A DNA stretch of 64,000 nt from an uncultured Eubacteriales bacterium (GTDB taxonomy: Bacteria; Bacillota; Clostridia; Oscillospirales; Acutalibacteraceae). Numbering within the stretch: position 1 is the stretch's first letter; every line of letters starts with the position of its first letter. The stretch lies in the NCBI GenBank assembly GCA_951801675.1, contig CATONX010000009.1, forward strand, positions 1 through 64,000, written 5' to 3'. Position numbers and translations under genes: made by a program. The notes below the pieces were generated by a model that saw only the letters and a program-made list of their open reading frames with translations, searched no databases and was not told the DNA's origin. Positions 37,852 through 46,439 of this stretch are shown in pieces.

Positions 37852-38268
37852 ATGGCCTTTTCAGAACAATTAAAACTAGCAAGACTCGCTAAGGGGTTAA
37901 CTCAACAGCAAGTCGCGGAGAAAATGGGGATATCAAACAGCACTTATTGCGGGTATGAAACCGGAAAACGGCAACCAGATGTTGAAAAAATTAAACGTCT
38001 CGCCGCCATACTTGATACCACCGGGGATTTCTTACTAGAAACAGGCTTTACGGAAACAAGTGATTCCGTTGCGTCCAAAAGAGAAAGCGCCTCTATTCCC
38101 ACTGATGTGAGTCCAGAGGCGCTGAACAATATGGTTGCAAAGGTGACTAGCTTGCTAGAAGCCTTCGGCATGATTGAGCCGGGAGACGATCTTAGCGACG
38201 AGGACACCGCGTTTGTTATCGGGCTGATCCATACGATCCAAACTTACCGCAATAAAGGCAAGCTTTAA
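37852..38268 (+). CDS. cI-like prophage repressor (XRE family)
   Basis: The 138-residue protein has an N-terminal XRE domain (LARLAKGLTQQQVAEKMGIS, GKRQPDVEKIKRLAAILDTT) and a C-terminal helical part (EALNNMVAKVTSLLEAFGMI) for dimer formation. It lacks the S24 autocleavage domain of lambda cI, so SOS induction would need another route, such as ImmA-type proteolysis or an antirepressor, neither seen here. It is divergent from cro over three operators. Confidence 0.85.
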   Translation: MAFSEQLKLARLAKGLTQQQVAEKMGISNSTYCGYETGKRQPDVEKIKRLAAILDTTGDFLLETGFTETSDSVASKRESASIPTDVSPEALNNMVAKVTSLLEAFGMIEPGDDLSDEDTAFVIGLIHTIQTYRNKGKL

Positions 38269-38612
38269 TCGTTTAGTGATTTCTTCCGGTTTTTTATCCC
38301 GCAATATTTCCACCGCAATCAATGTTATATTATCCGTTGTTACCACCCCAAACAATGCCAATTTTTGTGCAAATTATATTGAGCTGTTGTCTCTAAATAA
38401 ATTATATTGCACACAATAGCTAAAATCAAGTGACGCTGGACCACATTTCAGAATCATGCAACTTTTTAGGAAATAGCGATTTTCAATAAATAGTAGTACG
38501 AAAACGGTTTTTTTGCAACTATTTCCAAATATCGTTAAGTTCATACTGAAATTCGATGAATAAGCACGAAAAAATTACGATCATCGGAGTTTTAAAAAAC
38601 TCCAAAAATTAT

Positions 38613-38651
38613 AAAAAACCGCCCCCTGGTGCTACCAACACCAGAGAGCGG
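38613..38651 (-). terminator. Minus-strand terminator with no known gene
   Basis: On the minus strand CCGCTCTCTGGTG pairs fully with CACCAGGGGGCGG (two U-G pairs) and is followed by TTTTTT. The plus strand has mismatches and no T-run. It would stop transcripts coming leftward out of the integrase region. Confidence 0.7.
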
Positions 38652-38662
38652 TCCCTGTCAGC

Positions 38663-38712
38663 GAGGCCAACAGATACAATATAACGCATAAATATTGTAC
38701 CAGTTCGGCCTC
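38663..38712 (+). promoter_or_regulatory. Nested hairpin in integrase leader
   Basis: GAGGCC (38663-38668) pairs with GGCCTC (38707-38712) and inside it ACAATAT (38676-38682) pairs with ATATTGT (38692-38698). It ends 26 nt before the integrase start and 4 nt or so before the ribosome site GAGGAGG, so it might affect translation. Confidence 0.5.
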
Positions 38713-38738
38713 CTATTATCAAGAGGAGGATCAAAAAA

Positions 38739-40274
38739 ATGAAAGCCGCAGCCTACGCACGTTACTCCACCGACAAGCAAACCGAAAACAGTATCGCCTA
38801 CCAAATGAGCGCAATCACCAAATACTGCCTTGACCGCAATATCGATCTGTGCGCCACGTACAGCGATGAGGCGGAGACAGGCACAAACACCAACCGGGCA
38901 GGCTTCCAGGCGCTTGTGCGGGCTGCAGAGCGCCATGAATTTGACGCCGTTGTGGTCTATGACATTTCGCGCGGCTCCCGCGACGTGGTGGACTGGTTCG
39001 CGTTTCGCAAGGCCATGAAGGCCGCCGGGGTGCAGGTCATATCCACCACCCAGCAGCTGGGGGACATCACGGACCCCAGTAGTTTTTTGACTGAGCTTGT
39101 TACAGCAGGCTTGGGTCAGCACATGGTCCTGGACACTCGCAAAAAATCCATGGCCGGAATGATGGAACGTGCAAAACAAGGCCTTTATTGCGGCGGGCGG
39201 ATACCACTGGGGTATAACGTCGAGGACGGGCAGTATATCATCAATGAGAGCGAGGCCCGCATCGTTCGCATGATCTTCCAAGCCTACGCCGCCGGCGAAA
39301 GCTACCCGGAAATCCTCCAGCGTTTGGCGGGTAAAACCACCAAGCGAGGCCGGGCGTTTAGCAAAAACAGTTTTCACAGCATCCTACAAAATGAGCGATA
39401 CATCGGCGTTTTCAAATGGAACGAATACAACATCCATATTATGCGCAAATGGGCTGGCGGGAAAAAGACGGACAACCCAGTTATCCTTGACGGGATTATC
39501 CCGCCGATTATTGACAAAGACACATGGGAAAGGGTGCAAAAACGCGTGAAAGACAACAAACGGAATGCCGCCAACAAAGCCAAACGCGAATACCTGTTGT
39601 CCGGTCTGATCGAGTGCGCCAGCTGCGGCGCGGCTTATGTGGGGCACTGCAGCACCAACAAGCGCAAGGACGGCAGCATCCGGGAGCGCCGCTATTATGG
39701 ATGCGGCAATAAATACCGGTCAGGCGCCTGCCAGAGCGCCAGCATCAACGCTGACGAACTAGAATTGTTTGTCGTATCCCATATCAAGGCAGCAATACTG
39801 GACTGGGACTTCGACGAGATCGCGCGGGACTATGCTGACCAAATCAACGGCGCGGCGCCGGATTGCGAGGCCGAAAAACGCGAGCTAGCCGATGTAGACG
39901 CGCAGATCGTCAACGGAACGAAAGCGGCCCTGTCTGGGGTCGTTTTCCCAGAGCTTATGAAAGCGATGGACGAGCTGCGCGGGCGGAAGATCGAGCTCGA
40001 AAACATCATCGCGGAAAAGAGCGCCTACAAGGGGGAGAGGGTCAAGCCAGAGGATGTTGTCGCGGCATTGAGGGATATCACGGAGGAGTTTGAGCCGCGC
40101 CGAGCAGTGCGGGAGCTGGTACAAAAAATATACGTTAATCCAGACGGGTCTTGCACCGTGCATATTGGTGTACATATGACGGGTAATGGGCTGCCAAAAG
40201 AAACGAACCAAAGAAAAGGCAGTTCAAGGGGGAAAAAGACACTAGAATCTGGGACACTTATTTTTCCCCCTTGA
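38739..40274 (+). CDS. Large serine integrase, 3' end within host repeat
   Basis: The 511-residue recombinase has a resolvase domain (YARYSTDKQTENSIAYQ, catalytic Ser10; YDISRGSRDVVDWF), a recombinase domain (about 160-260) and a zinc ribbon (CASCGAAYVGHC...YYGCGNKYRSGAC, about 289-330), then a coiled coil. It carries out prophage integration and excision. The last 28 codons or so (from GLPKETNQRKG) lie in a repeat also found elsewhere in the host region, so they were probably supplied by the attachment site. Confidence 0.93.
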   Translation: MKAAAYARYSTDKQTENSIAYQMSAITKYCLDRNIDLCATYSDEAETGTNTNRAGFQALVRAAERHEFDAVVVYDISRGSRDVVDWFAFRKAMKAAGVQVISTTQQLGDITDPSSFLTELVTAGLGQHMVLDTRKKSMAGMMERAKQGLYCGGRIPLGYNVEDGQYIINESEARIVRMIFQAYAAGESYPEILQRLAGKTTKRGRAFSKNSFHSILQNERYIGVFKWNEYNIHIMRKWAGGKKTDNPVILDGIIPPIIDKDTWERVQKRVKDNKRNAANKAKREYLLSGLIECASCGAAYVGHCSTNKRKDGSIRERRYYGCGNKYRSGACQSASINADELELFVVSHIKAAILDWDFDEIARDYADQINGAAPDCEAEKRELADVDAQIVNGTKAALSGVVFPELMKAMDELRGRKIELENIIAEKSAYKGERVKPEDVVAALRDITEEFEPRRAVRELVQKIYVNPDGSCTVHIGVHMTGNGLPKETNQRKGSSRGKKTLESGTLIFPP

Positions 40275-40373
40275 AAATCCCCCTCTTATCGGAAGAGGGC
40301 AGGGGGAAGAAAACAAGATTTGGTGAAATGAATTCACAGAACCCCGTCAACCAGTAACTTCGGTTGTGAATCC
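40191..40373 (+). repeat. Dispersed host repeat, copy A; probable right attachment end
   Basis: From CTGCCAAAAGAAA onward this stretch aligns with copy B at 46535-46719. Shared parts include a TTTTTCCCCCTTGAA block, ATCCCCCTCTT, an AGGGGGAA block and CCCGTCAACC. Copy A lacks the left arm of the hairpin seen in the other copies; integrase sequence stands there instead. The internal inverted repeat at 40223-40275 has 15-bp perfect arms and contains the integrase stop codon. Confidence 0.75.
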
Positions 40374-40407
40374 ATTTAACATTCCCGGTTGAATGCCCAG
40401 AGGGATT

Positions 40408-40460
40408 CTTAAGGGAGAAAAACCTTGTCCCCGATTTTTACGTCGTTTTTCTCCCTTAAG
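40408..40460. repeat. 16-bp perfect inverted repeat
   Basis: CTTAAGGGAGAAAAAC (40408-40423) and GTTTTTCTCCCTTAAG (40445-40460) are exact reverse complements with a 21-nt loop. It follows copy A in the intergenic region. Confidence 0.75.
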
Positions 40461-40508
40461 CCGCCCTTTCTTTGGTTCATTTCTTTCGGCGGCGCGAAAG
40501 AAATGAAC
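40461..40508 (-). repeat. Dispersed repeat, copy D (inverted hairpin part)
   Basis: GTTCATTTCTTTC and GAAAGAAATGAAC form a hairpin, followed on the minus strand by CAAAGAAAGGGCGGC. This is the hairpin part of the same dispersed family as copies A-C, in the opposite direction. Confidence 0.65.
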
Positions 40509-40578
40509 ATCTATATCTTAACAGAAAGAAAAACAAATGGTAATTATATAACAACAGGTGTGATATAAGGAGGGCAAG

Positions 40579-40857
40579 ATGAAAAATATTTTGGATCAGC
40601 TTTATTGGGGCGAACTGGATCAATGCAACCGGGAACGAAAAAAGGATGAAGCGCTGGAGAAGGCCATGCAATCCGTCTATGAGATCTCCGATTGCCTGCT
40701 GGGACGGGCGAGAGGGGAAGAAAAGCGGCTCCTGGAGGAGCTGCTCCGTCATTGTATGGATGCAATCGCCCTTTCCTCTCTGGATTCCTTCAAAGACGGG
40801 TTCCGCTTGTGTGAAAAGCTGTTTTTAGAGGGGATAACGAATCCAAAAGAGCAATAA
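40579..40857 (+). CDS. DUF6809-like small helical protein
   Basis: The 92-residue protein (MKNILDQLYWGELDQCNRER, LDSFKDGFRLCEKLFLEGI) resembles the DUF6809 family of Clostridia: short helical proteins starting M-x-x-I-L-x-x-L-Y-x-G. AAGGAGG precedes the start. It is the first host gene after the prophage and has its own terminator. The function is unknown. Confidence 0.7.
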   Translation: MKNILDQLYWGELDQCNRERKKDEALEKAMQSVYEISDCLLGRARGEEKRLLEELLRHCMDAIALSSLDSFKDGFRLCEKLFLEGITNPKEQ

Positions 40858-40861
40858 AAAA

Positions 40862-40895
40862 AGCGCCGGGCTTTCCAAATGGAAAGCCCGGCGCT
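40862..40895. terminator. Bidirectional terminator between convergent genes
   Basis: AGCGCCGGGCTTTCC and GGAAAGCCCGGCGCT form a perfect 15-bp stem with an AAAT loop. An A-run on the left and TCTTAAAA on the right suit both directions. Confidence 0.85.
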
Positions 40896-40911
40896 CTTAA
40901 AACCGGATGAA

Positions 40912-43900
40912 TTATTCGTAAAGCTTCGAGAGCTTGAGCAGGTGCTCGTAACGGTCGGCCGCGACCTTCTCGGCTTCGCCGAACAGCTTCTCCGCGCGAT
41001 CCGGGAAGGAACGGGTCAGAGAGTTGTAACGGACTTCGCCCATGATGAAGTCGCGATAGCTGGCGGTCGGAGCCTTGCTGTCGAGGGTGAAGGGGTTCTT
41101 GCCCTCGTCGGCCAGACGCGGGTCGAAGCGGAAGAGGTTCCAGTAACCGGCGGCCACTGCCTTCTTCTCTTCGGCCTGGCTGATGCCCATGCCGCCCTTG
41201 ATGCCGTGGTTGATACACGGAGCGTAGGCGATGATGAGGGACGGGCCGTGATAGCTCTCGGCCTCGTTGAAGGCCTTGATGCACTGGTTGTAATCGGCGC
41301 CCATGGCCACATGTGCCACGTAAACGTAGCCGTAGCTCATGGCGATACCGGCCAGGTCCTTCTTCTTGATCGCCTTACCGGCAGCCGCGAACTGGGCAAC
41401 CGAGCCGATCGGGGTGGACTTGGAAGCCTGTCCGCCGGTGTTGGAGTACACCTCGGTGTCGAAGACCAGGATGTTCACGTCTTCGCCGGAAGCGATGACA
41501 TGATCCAGGCCGCCGAAGCCGATGTCGTACGCCCAGCCGTCGCCGCCGAAGATCCAGGTGGACTTCTTCGCCAGGTAATCGGCGTCCGCCAGAACCTTAG
41601 CAGTCAGCTGGCCGACCTCGCCGTCGTCCTTGACTTCGGCAAGAGCCGCGCGCAGCTTGTCAGCCGCCGGGCCGTTTAACGCGGTGTCGGCATAGGTGTC
41701 CAGCCATTCCTTGGCCGCCGCCTGTACGTCGCCGAAGGAGATCTCCGCGATGCGGGTCACATACTGGGCCAGACGGTTGCGGATAGCACCCTGGGCCACT
41801 GCCATGCCGAGGCCGAACTCAGCGTTGTCTTCAAACAGAGAGTTCTGCCAGGCCGGACCAAAGCCCTTATAGTTGGTGGTGTACGGGGTGGACGGATAGG
41901 AGCCGCCCCAGATGGAAGAACAGCCGGTGGCATTGGCGATGTACATCTTGTCACCGTAGAGCTGGGTGGCAAGCTTCGCGTACGGAGTCTCGCCGCAGCC
42001 CGCGCAGGCGCCGGAGAATTCCAGCAGCGGCTGCTTGAACTGGCTGCCCTTGACGGTGTTGGGCTTGAACTTCTCGAAGACCTCTGCCTTCGGAGCCAGC
42101 TCTCTGCCGTAATCAAAGGACTTCTGGCCCTCACGCTGGGTGTCGATGGGCTGCATGACCAGGGCCTTTTCGCCCTTGCGGCCCGGGCAGACGGATGCGC
42201 AGGAGCCGCAGCCGGTGCAGTCGAGGGTGGAGACGGTCATGGCGAACTTCATGCCCGGCATACCGGTCATATCCACCATCTTGGACTTGAGAATCTCCGG
42301 AGCGTTGGCCGCTTCTTCCTCGTTCATCACTACCGGGCGGATGACCGCGTGCGGACATACGTAGGAGCAGAAGTTACACTGGATGCAGTTCGCCGGATTC
42401 CATTCCGGAACATCCACCGCGATGCCGCGCTTTTCGTAAGCCGCGGAGCCCTGCGGGATTTCGCCGTTGACTTCATCGGAGAAGGCGGAAACCGGCAGCT
42501 TGTCGCCCTGCTGCTTGTTGACCGGATGGAGAATGGTATCGACGAACTTGGAAAGCTTCGGGTTGCTGGTGGTGGTAGCGCTCGCTTCCACCGCAGCGTC
42601 CTCGGCCTTGGCCCATTCCGCGGGAACCTTGACCTTCTTCGCGCCGTCAATGCCGCGCTCGATGGCCGCATGGTTGAGAGCAACCACCTTCTCGCCCTTC
42701 TTGCCGTAGGATCTGGTGGCCGCGTCCTTCATCAGAGTGACGGCCGTGTCCGCCGGGATGATCTTGGCGAGCTTAAAGAAGGCTGCCTGCAGGATGGTGT
42801 TGATGCGGCCGCCCAGGCCAAGTTCCTTGGCGATGTGGGTCGCGTCGATGGTGTAGAACTTGATGTCGTTCTTGGCGATGTAACGCTTCATCTTAGCCGG
42901 CAGGCGCTCGGAAAGCTCCTCGCCCTCCCAGTCGCAGTTAAGCAGGAAGGTTCCGCCGGGCTTAAGGTCCTCGACCATGTCGTACTTATCCACATAGGAC
43001 GGGTTGTGGCAGGCCACAAAGTCCGCCTTGCTGATGTAGTAGGTAGACTTGATCTTCTTCTTGCCGAAACGCAGATGGCTGATGGTGACGCCGCCCGACT
43101 TCTTGGAGTCATAGGCGAAGTAGCCCTGCGCATACATATCGGTATTGTCGCCGATAATCTTGATGGAGTTCTTGTTGGCGCCGACGGTGCCGTCAGAGCC
43201 CAAGCCCCAGAACTTGCAGGAATGGGTGCCGCGGGGCGTGGTGTCCGGGTTCTCCTTGATCTTCAGGGAGAGCTTGGTCACGTCGTCCTCAATGCCGATG
43301 GTGAAGCGCTTCTTCGGACGGGCGGCCTCCAGGTTGCGGTAAACGGCGATGATCTGGGCCGGCGTGGTGTCCTTAGAGCCCAGGCCGTAACGGCCGGTGA
43401 GGATGGTGCAGTCGGCAAACTCAGTGCCGCGCACCGCTGCGCACACATCCAGATAGAGCGGCTCGCCGATGGAGCCCGGCTCCTTGGTGCGGTCGAGCAC
43501 GGCGATCTTCTTGACGCTCGAAGGCAGCGCGGAAATCAGGTGCTTCGCGGAGAACGGACGGTACAGGCGGACCTTGACGAGACCGACCTTTTCGCCGTTG
43601 GCATTTAAGTAATCCACAGTCTCCTCGATGGTATCGCACACGGAACCCATGGCGATGATGACGCGCTCGGCGTCGCGGGGACCATAGTAGTTGAAGGGCT
43701 TATATTTGGTGCCGATCTTGGCGTTGACCTTGTTCATGTACTCCTCAACCACGTCCACGACCTTGTCGTAGTAGGGGTTGCAGGCCTCGCGGGCCTGGAA
43801 GAACACGTCCGGGTTCTGGGCAGAACCGCGCAGTGCCGGATGCTCCGGATTGAGGGAGCCGCGGCGGAATTCGTCAACCGCATCCCAGTCGAGCATCTCC

Positions 43901-44475
43901 GCCAAGTCTTCGTAATCCCACGCTTCGATCTTCTGAACCTCATGAGAGGTGCGGAAGCCGTCGAAGAAATGCAGGAACGGAACGCGGCCTTTGATGGCGG
44001 CCAGATGGGCGACAGCGCCCAGGTCCATAACCTCCTGCACGCTCGAAGAGCAGAGCATGGCATAACCGGTCTGGCGGCAGGCGTACACGTCGGAATGGTC
44101 GCCGAAGATGGAAAGGGCGTGAGAAGCAAGGGCACGCGCGGAAACGTGGATGACGGAGGGAAGCAGCTCACCGGCCATCTTATACATGTTCGGGATCATC
44201 AGGAGAAGACCCTGCGAAGCGGTATAGGTGGTGGTCAGAGCGCCCGCGGCGAGAGAGCCGTGCACCGCACCGGCGGCACCAGCCTCAGACTGCATTTCCA
44301 CGACCTTGACCTCCTGGCCAAAGACGTTCTTGCGTCCGCCAGCGGCCCACTTATCGGTCTCTTCCGCCATAACGGATGACGGCGTGATCGGATAAATGGC
44401 GGCTACGTCGGTAAACGCATAGGATACATGCGCGGCGGCATTATTGCCGTCCATGGTTTTCATTTTTCTTGCCAT
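40912..44475 (-). CDS. nifJ: Pyruvate:ferredoxin (flavodoxin) oxidoreductase
   Basis: The 1187-residue single-chain enzyme converts pyruvate and CoA to acetyl-CoA, CO2 and reduced ferredoxin, the central step of anaerobic fermentation. The pyrimidine-binding domain is at the N-terminus (YPITPSSVMAEETDKW). Two 4Fe-4S motifs lie at about 696-706 (CIQCNFCSYVC) and 745-757 (CTGCGSCASVC). A further cluster is bound through CAGCGE (about 820). The thiamine diphosphate domain is at about 975-1010 (GGDGWAYDIGFGG). The length is normal and the gene stands alone behind a promoter with a palindrome. Confidence 0.96.
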   Translation of the reverse strand: MARKMKTMDGNNAAAHVSYAFTDVAAIYPITPSSVMAEETDKWAAGGRKNVFGQEVKVVEMQSEAGAAGAVHGSLAAGALTTTYTASQGLLLMIPNMYKMAGELLPSVIHVSARALASHALSIFGDHSDVYACRQTGYAMLCSSSVQEVMDLGAVAHLAAIKGRVPFLHFFDGFRTSHEVQKIEAWDYEDLAEMLDWDAVDEFRRGSLNPEHPALRGSAQNPDVFFQAREACNPYYDKVVDVVEEYMNKVNAKIGTKYKPFNYYGPRDAERVIIAMGSVCDTIEETVDYLNANGEKVGLVKVRLYRPFSAKHLISALPSSVKKIAVLDRTKEPGSIGEPLYLDVCAAVRGTEFADCTILTGRYGLGSKDTTPAQIIAVYRNLEAARPKKRFTIGIEDDVTKLSLKIKENPDTTPRGTHSCKFWGLGSDGTVGANKNSIKIIGDNTDMYAQGYFAYDSKKSGGVTISHLRFGKKKIKSTYYISKADFVACHNPSYVDKYDMVEDLKPGGTFLLNCDWEGEELSERLPAKMKRYIAKNDIKFYTIDATHIAKELGLGGRINTILQAAFFKLAKIIPADTAVTLMKDAATRSYGKKGEKVVALNHAAIERGIDGAKKVKVPAEWAKAEDAAVEASATTTSNPKLSKFVDTILHPVNKQQGDKLPVSAFSDEVNGEIPQGSAAYEKRGIAVDVPEWNPANCIQCNFCSYVCPHAVIRPVVMNEEEAANAPEILKSKMVDMTGMPGMKFAMTVSTLDCTGCGSCASVCPGRKGEKALVMQPIDTQREGQKSFDYGRELAPKAEVFEKFKPNTVKGSQFKQPLLEFSGACAGCGETPYAKLATQLYGDKMYIANATGCSSIWGGSYPSTPYTTNYKGFGPAWQNSLFEDNAEFGLGMAVAQGAIRNRLAQYVTRIAEISFGDVQAAAKEWLDTYADTALNGPAADKLRAALAEVKDDGEVGQLTAKVLADADYLAKKSTWIFGGDGWAYDIGFGGLDHVIASGEDVNILVFDTEVYSNTGGQASKSTPIGSVAQFAAAGKAIKKKDLAGIAMSYGYVYVAHVAMGADYNQCIKAFNEAESYHGPSLIIAYAPCINHGIKGGMGISQAEEKKAVAAGYWNLFRFDPRLADEGKNPFTLDSKAPTASYRDFIMGEVRYNSLTRSFPDRAEKLFGEAEKVAADRYEHLLKLSKLYE

Positions 44476-44641
44476 TTTTATTTTTTTCCTCCCTTTTCAA
44501 GGTCTTATTAAACCTTTGTCGGCGATTTCGATTACGCGAAGCTGTCCTTATGCCGCTGTTCCGCGCCCGGGCAAAACGGCAAATCCGGTAATCGGAAGGG
44601 GCGGAAAAAGACGAAATCTGTCCTTTTCCCCGACCTTAAAA

Positions 44642-44670
44642 AGTGTAGCATTTTTACAGATACCTGTAAA
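44642..44670 (-). promoter_or_regulatory. nifJ promoter overlapped by an 18-bp palindrome
   Basis: On the minus strand TTTACA (44670-44665) and TACACT (44647-44642) are 17 bp apart. TTTACAG-N4-CTGTAAA (44653-44670) is a perfect inverted repeat covering the -35, shaped like a redox-regulator (Rex-like) site but with different bases. A leader of about 160 nt follows. Confidence 0.6.
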
Positions 44671-44812
44671 GCCTAAATATCGTTAAATTTATGAATTTTC
44701 AGGGGTTCTTTTTTTAACAATGTAACGGAATGAAAAAAGAAGCAAAAAGAAACTGGTTTTCGAAAACGCAGGCTTCTTCAATAAACCGGCTGAATACGCG
44801 GTTTTGCGCCCC

Positions 44813-44841
44813 TTGACAGAGGCACGGCGTTCTATTATTAT
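44813..44841 (+). promoter_or_regulatory. Promoter of the CBS/CorC gene
   Basis: TTGACA (44813-44818) and TATTAT (44836-44841) are 17 bp apart, with a leader of about 105 nt to the ATG at 44954. Confidence 0.75.
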
Positions 44842-44953
44842 GATAGGGAAACGCTTTGGCGGGACCTATGCCGTTTTCGCCGGTTTCGGCGGGTAAGCAG
44901 AGGACCCGAAGCGGATAAAACAGAAAACGGACCAATTGGAAAGGGGACTCATC

Positions 44954-46390
44954 ATGGATCCTGACGGCAGTCGAATACTGCTCACCGCTTCCGTCGCCGC
45001 CGAGCAAGCAGGCGATTTCGGAGGTACGCTGCTCCAGCTGCTCATTCTGGTGCTCCTGATCTTCTTCAACGCCTTCTTTGCCGCGTCGGAGATCGCCATC
45101 ATCACCCTCAACGACAACAAGCTCAAAAAAGACGCGGAGGACGGCAACAAAAAAGCGGGCATCCTTATGCGGATGACCTCCAACCCGTCCAACTTCCTCG
45201 CCACCATTCAGGTGGGCGTGACCCTCTCCGGGTTCCTCGCCTCCGCTGTGGCGGCCACCTCCTTTGCGGAAAAGATCACCGCGGCGCTCGACGGCGTTCT
45301 GCCCATCCCGGCCAGCGTCATCTCCGGCATCGCCACCGTAGTCATTACCTTGCTGCTGTCTTTTCTGACGCTGGTATTCGGAGAGCTGGTCCCGAAGCGC
45401 ATCGCCATGCAGCGGGCGGAGGGCATCTCTTATAAGGTGGCGGGCATTCTGCGCGGCATCGCGGTGGTGACCAAGCCTTTTATCTGGCTTTTGTCCAAGA
45501 CCACCAATGGTGTACTCCGGCTGCTGGGCTTCAACCCTAACGCGGAGGACGAAAGCGTGACCGAGGAGGAAATCCTCATGATGGTGGACGAGGGCGAGGA
45601 ACGGGGCGTCATCGAAGAAGCCACCAGCGAAATGATTTCCAACGTCTTTGAATTTGACGACATTACCGCTGGCGAGATCATGACCCATCGCACCGAGATT
45701 TCGGCGGTGGACGAGGAGGACTCCATTGCGGATGTGCTCCAGATCGCCATAGAGGAAGGGTATTCCCGCATCCCGGTCTATCGGGAGGGGCTTGATAACA
45801 TTGTGGGCGTCTGCTACGTCAAGGATCTGCTCAAATATGTGGGCAAGAACCTGCCGGCAAAGCTGCCGCTGACTTCGGTGATGCGCCAGACCCTTTACAT
45901 CCCGGAAGCGAAAAAGTGCGGCGAGCTTTTGCAGGATTTGCAGCGGTGCAAGGTGCAGATGGCCGTGGTGGTGGACGAATACGGCGGCACCGCCGGCATC
46001 GTGACCATGGAAGACCTGCTCGAATCCATCGTGGGCAACATCCAGGACGAGTACGACAACGAGGAAGAGGACGTGGTTAAACTGTCCGACACCACCTTTA
46101 CCGTGGACGGTACCACTGACATCGACGAGCTGTCCGAGCAGCTTGACGTGGAGCTGCCTGAAGGAGATTACGACACGGTGGGCGGTATGCTGCTTGAAAG
46201 CTTCGGCCATATCCCCAAGGAGAACGAGCATCCGGTGGTGCAGATTTCCGGGTATTCCTTTACGGTGGAGAAAATCGAGGAACGGCGCATTGCCAAGGTC
46301 CGGGTGGAGAAGCTGCCTGAGCCGAAGGCGGAGGAAACGCCGGACCAAGAGGATAGGCAAGACCGCAAGGGACGCAAAAACGAAGAGTAA
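44954..46390 (+). CDS. Hemolysin/CorC-family membrane protein with CBS domains
   Basis: The 478-residue protein starts at ATG 44954, with GGAAAGGGG upstream. A DUF21/CNNM membrane domain (about 15-185; FFNAFFAASEIAIITLND) is followed by two CBS domains (about 205-330; EIMTHRTEISAVDEEDSIAD, DEYGGTAGIVTMEDLLE) and a CorC_HlyC domain (about 350-430). The family is linked to magnesium or cobalt efflux. The C-terminal 30 residues are charged and unstructured. Confidence 0.9.
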   Translation: MDPDGSRILLTASVAAEQAGDFGGTLLQLLILVLLIFFNAFFAASEIAIITLNDNKLKKDAEDGNKKAGILMRMTSNPSNFLATIQVGVTLSGFLASAVAATSFAEKITAALDGVLPIPASVISGIATVVITLLLSFLTLVFGELVPKRIAMQRAEGISYKVAGILRGIAVVTKPFIWLLSKTTNGVLRLLGFNPNAEDESVTEEEILMMVDEGEERGVIEEATSEMISNVFEFDDITAGEIMTHRTEISAVDEEDSIADVLQIAIEEGYSRIPVYREGLDNIVGVCYVKDLLKYVGKNLPAKLPLTSVMRQTLYIPEAKKCGELLQDLQRCKVQMAVVVDEYGGTAGIVTMEDLLESIVGNIQDEYDNEEEDVVKLSDTTFTVDGTTDIDELSEQLDVELPEGDYDTVGGMLLESFGHIPKENEHPVVQISGYSFTVEKIEERRIAKVRVEKLPEPKAEETPDQEDRQDRKGRKNEE

Positions 46391-46397
46391 ACTAGGA

Positions 46398-46431
46398 AGA
46401 GCCGCGAAGCATCTGCTTTGCGGCTCTTTTT
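46398..46431 (+). terminator. Terminator of the CBS/CorC gene
   Basis: AGAGCCGCGAAGCA pairs with TGCTTTGCGGCTCT, one mismatch at most, followed by TTTTTC. Confidence 0.85.
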
Positions 46432-46439
46432 CTGATATT

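Larger units (their letters stand above)
38269..38738. other. 470-bp noncoding A+T-rich region before integrase
   Basis: I see no convincing gene. It holds a perfect small inverted repeat (GGAGTTTT/AAAACTCC, 38586-38603), a minus-strand terminator and a nested hairpin directly before the integrase. The A+T-rich first part could hold the phage attachment or excision control sites. Confidence 0.5.

Noticed and set aside
38155-38361. 68-codon frame on the minus strand overlapping the end of the repressor gene
   Set aside because: It needs a TTG start without a ribosome site and over half of it is antisense to the repressor; composition alone looked protein-like.
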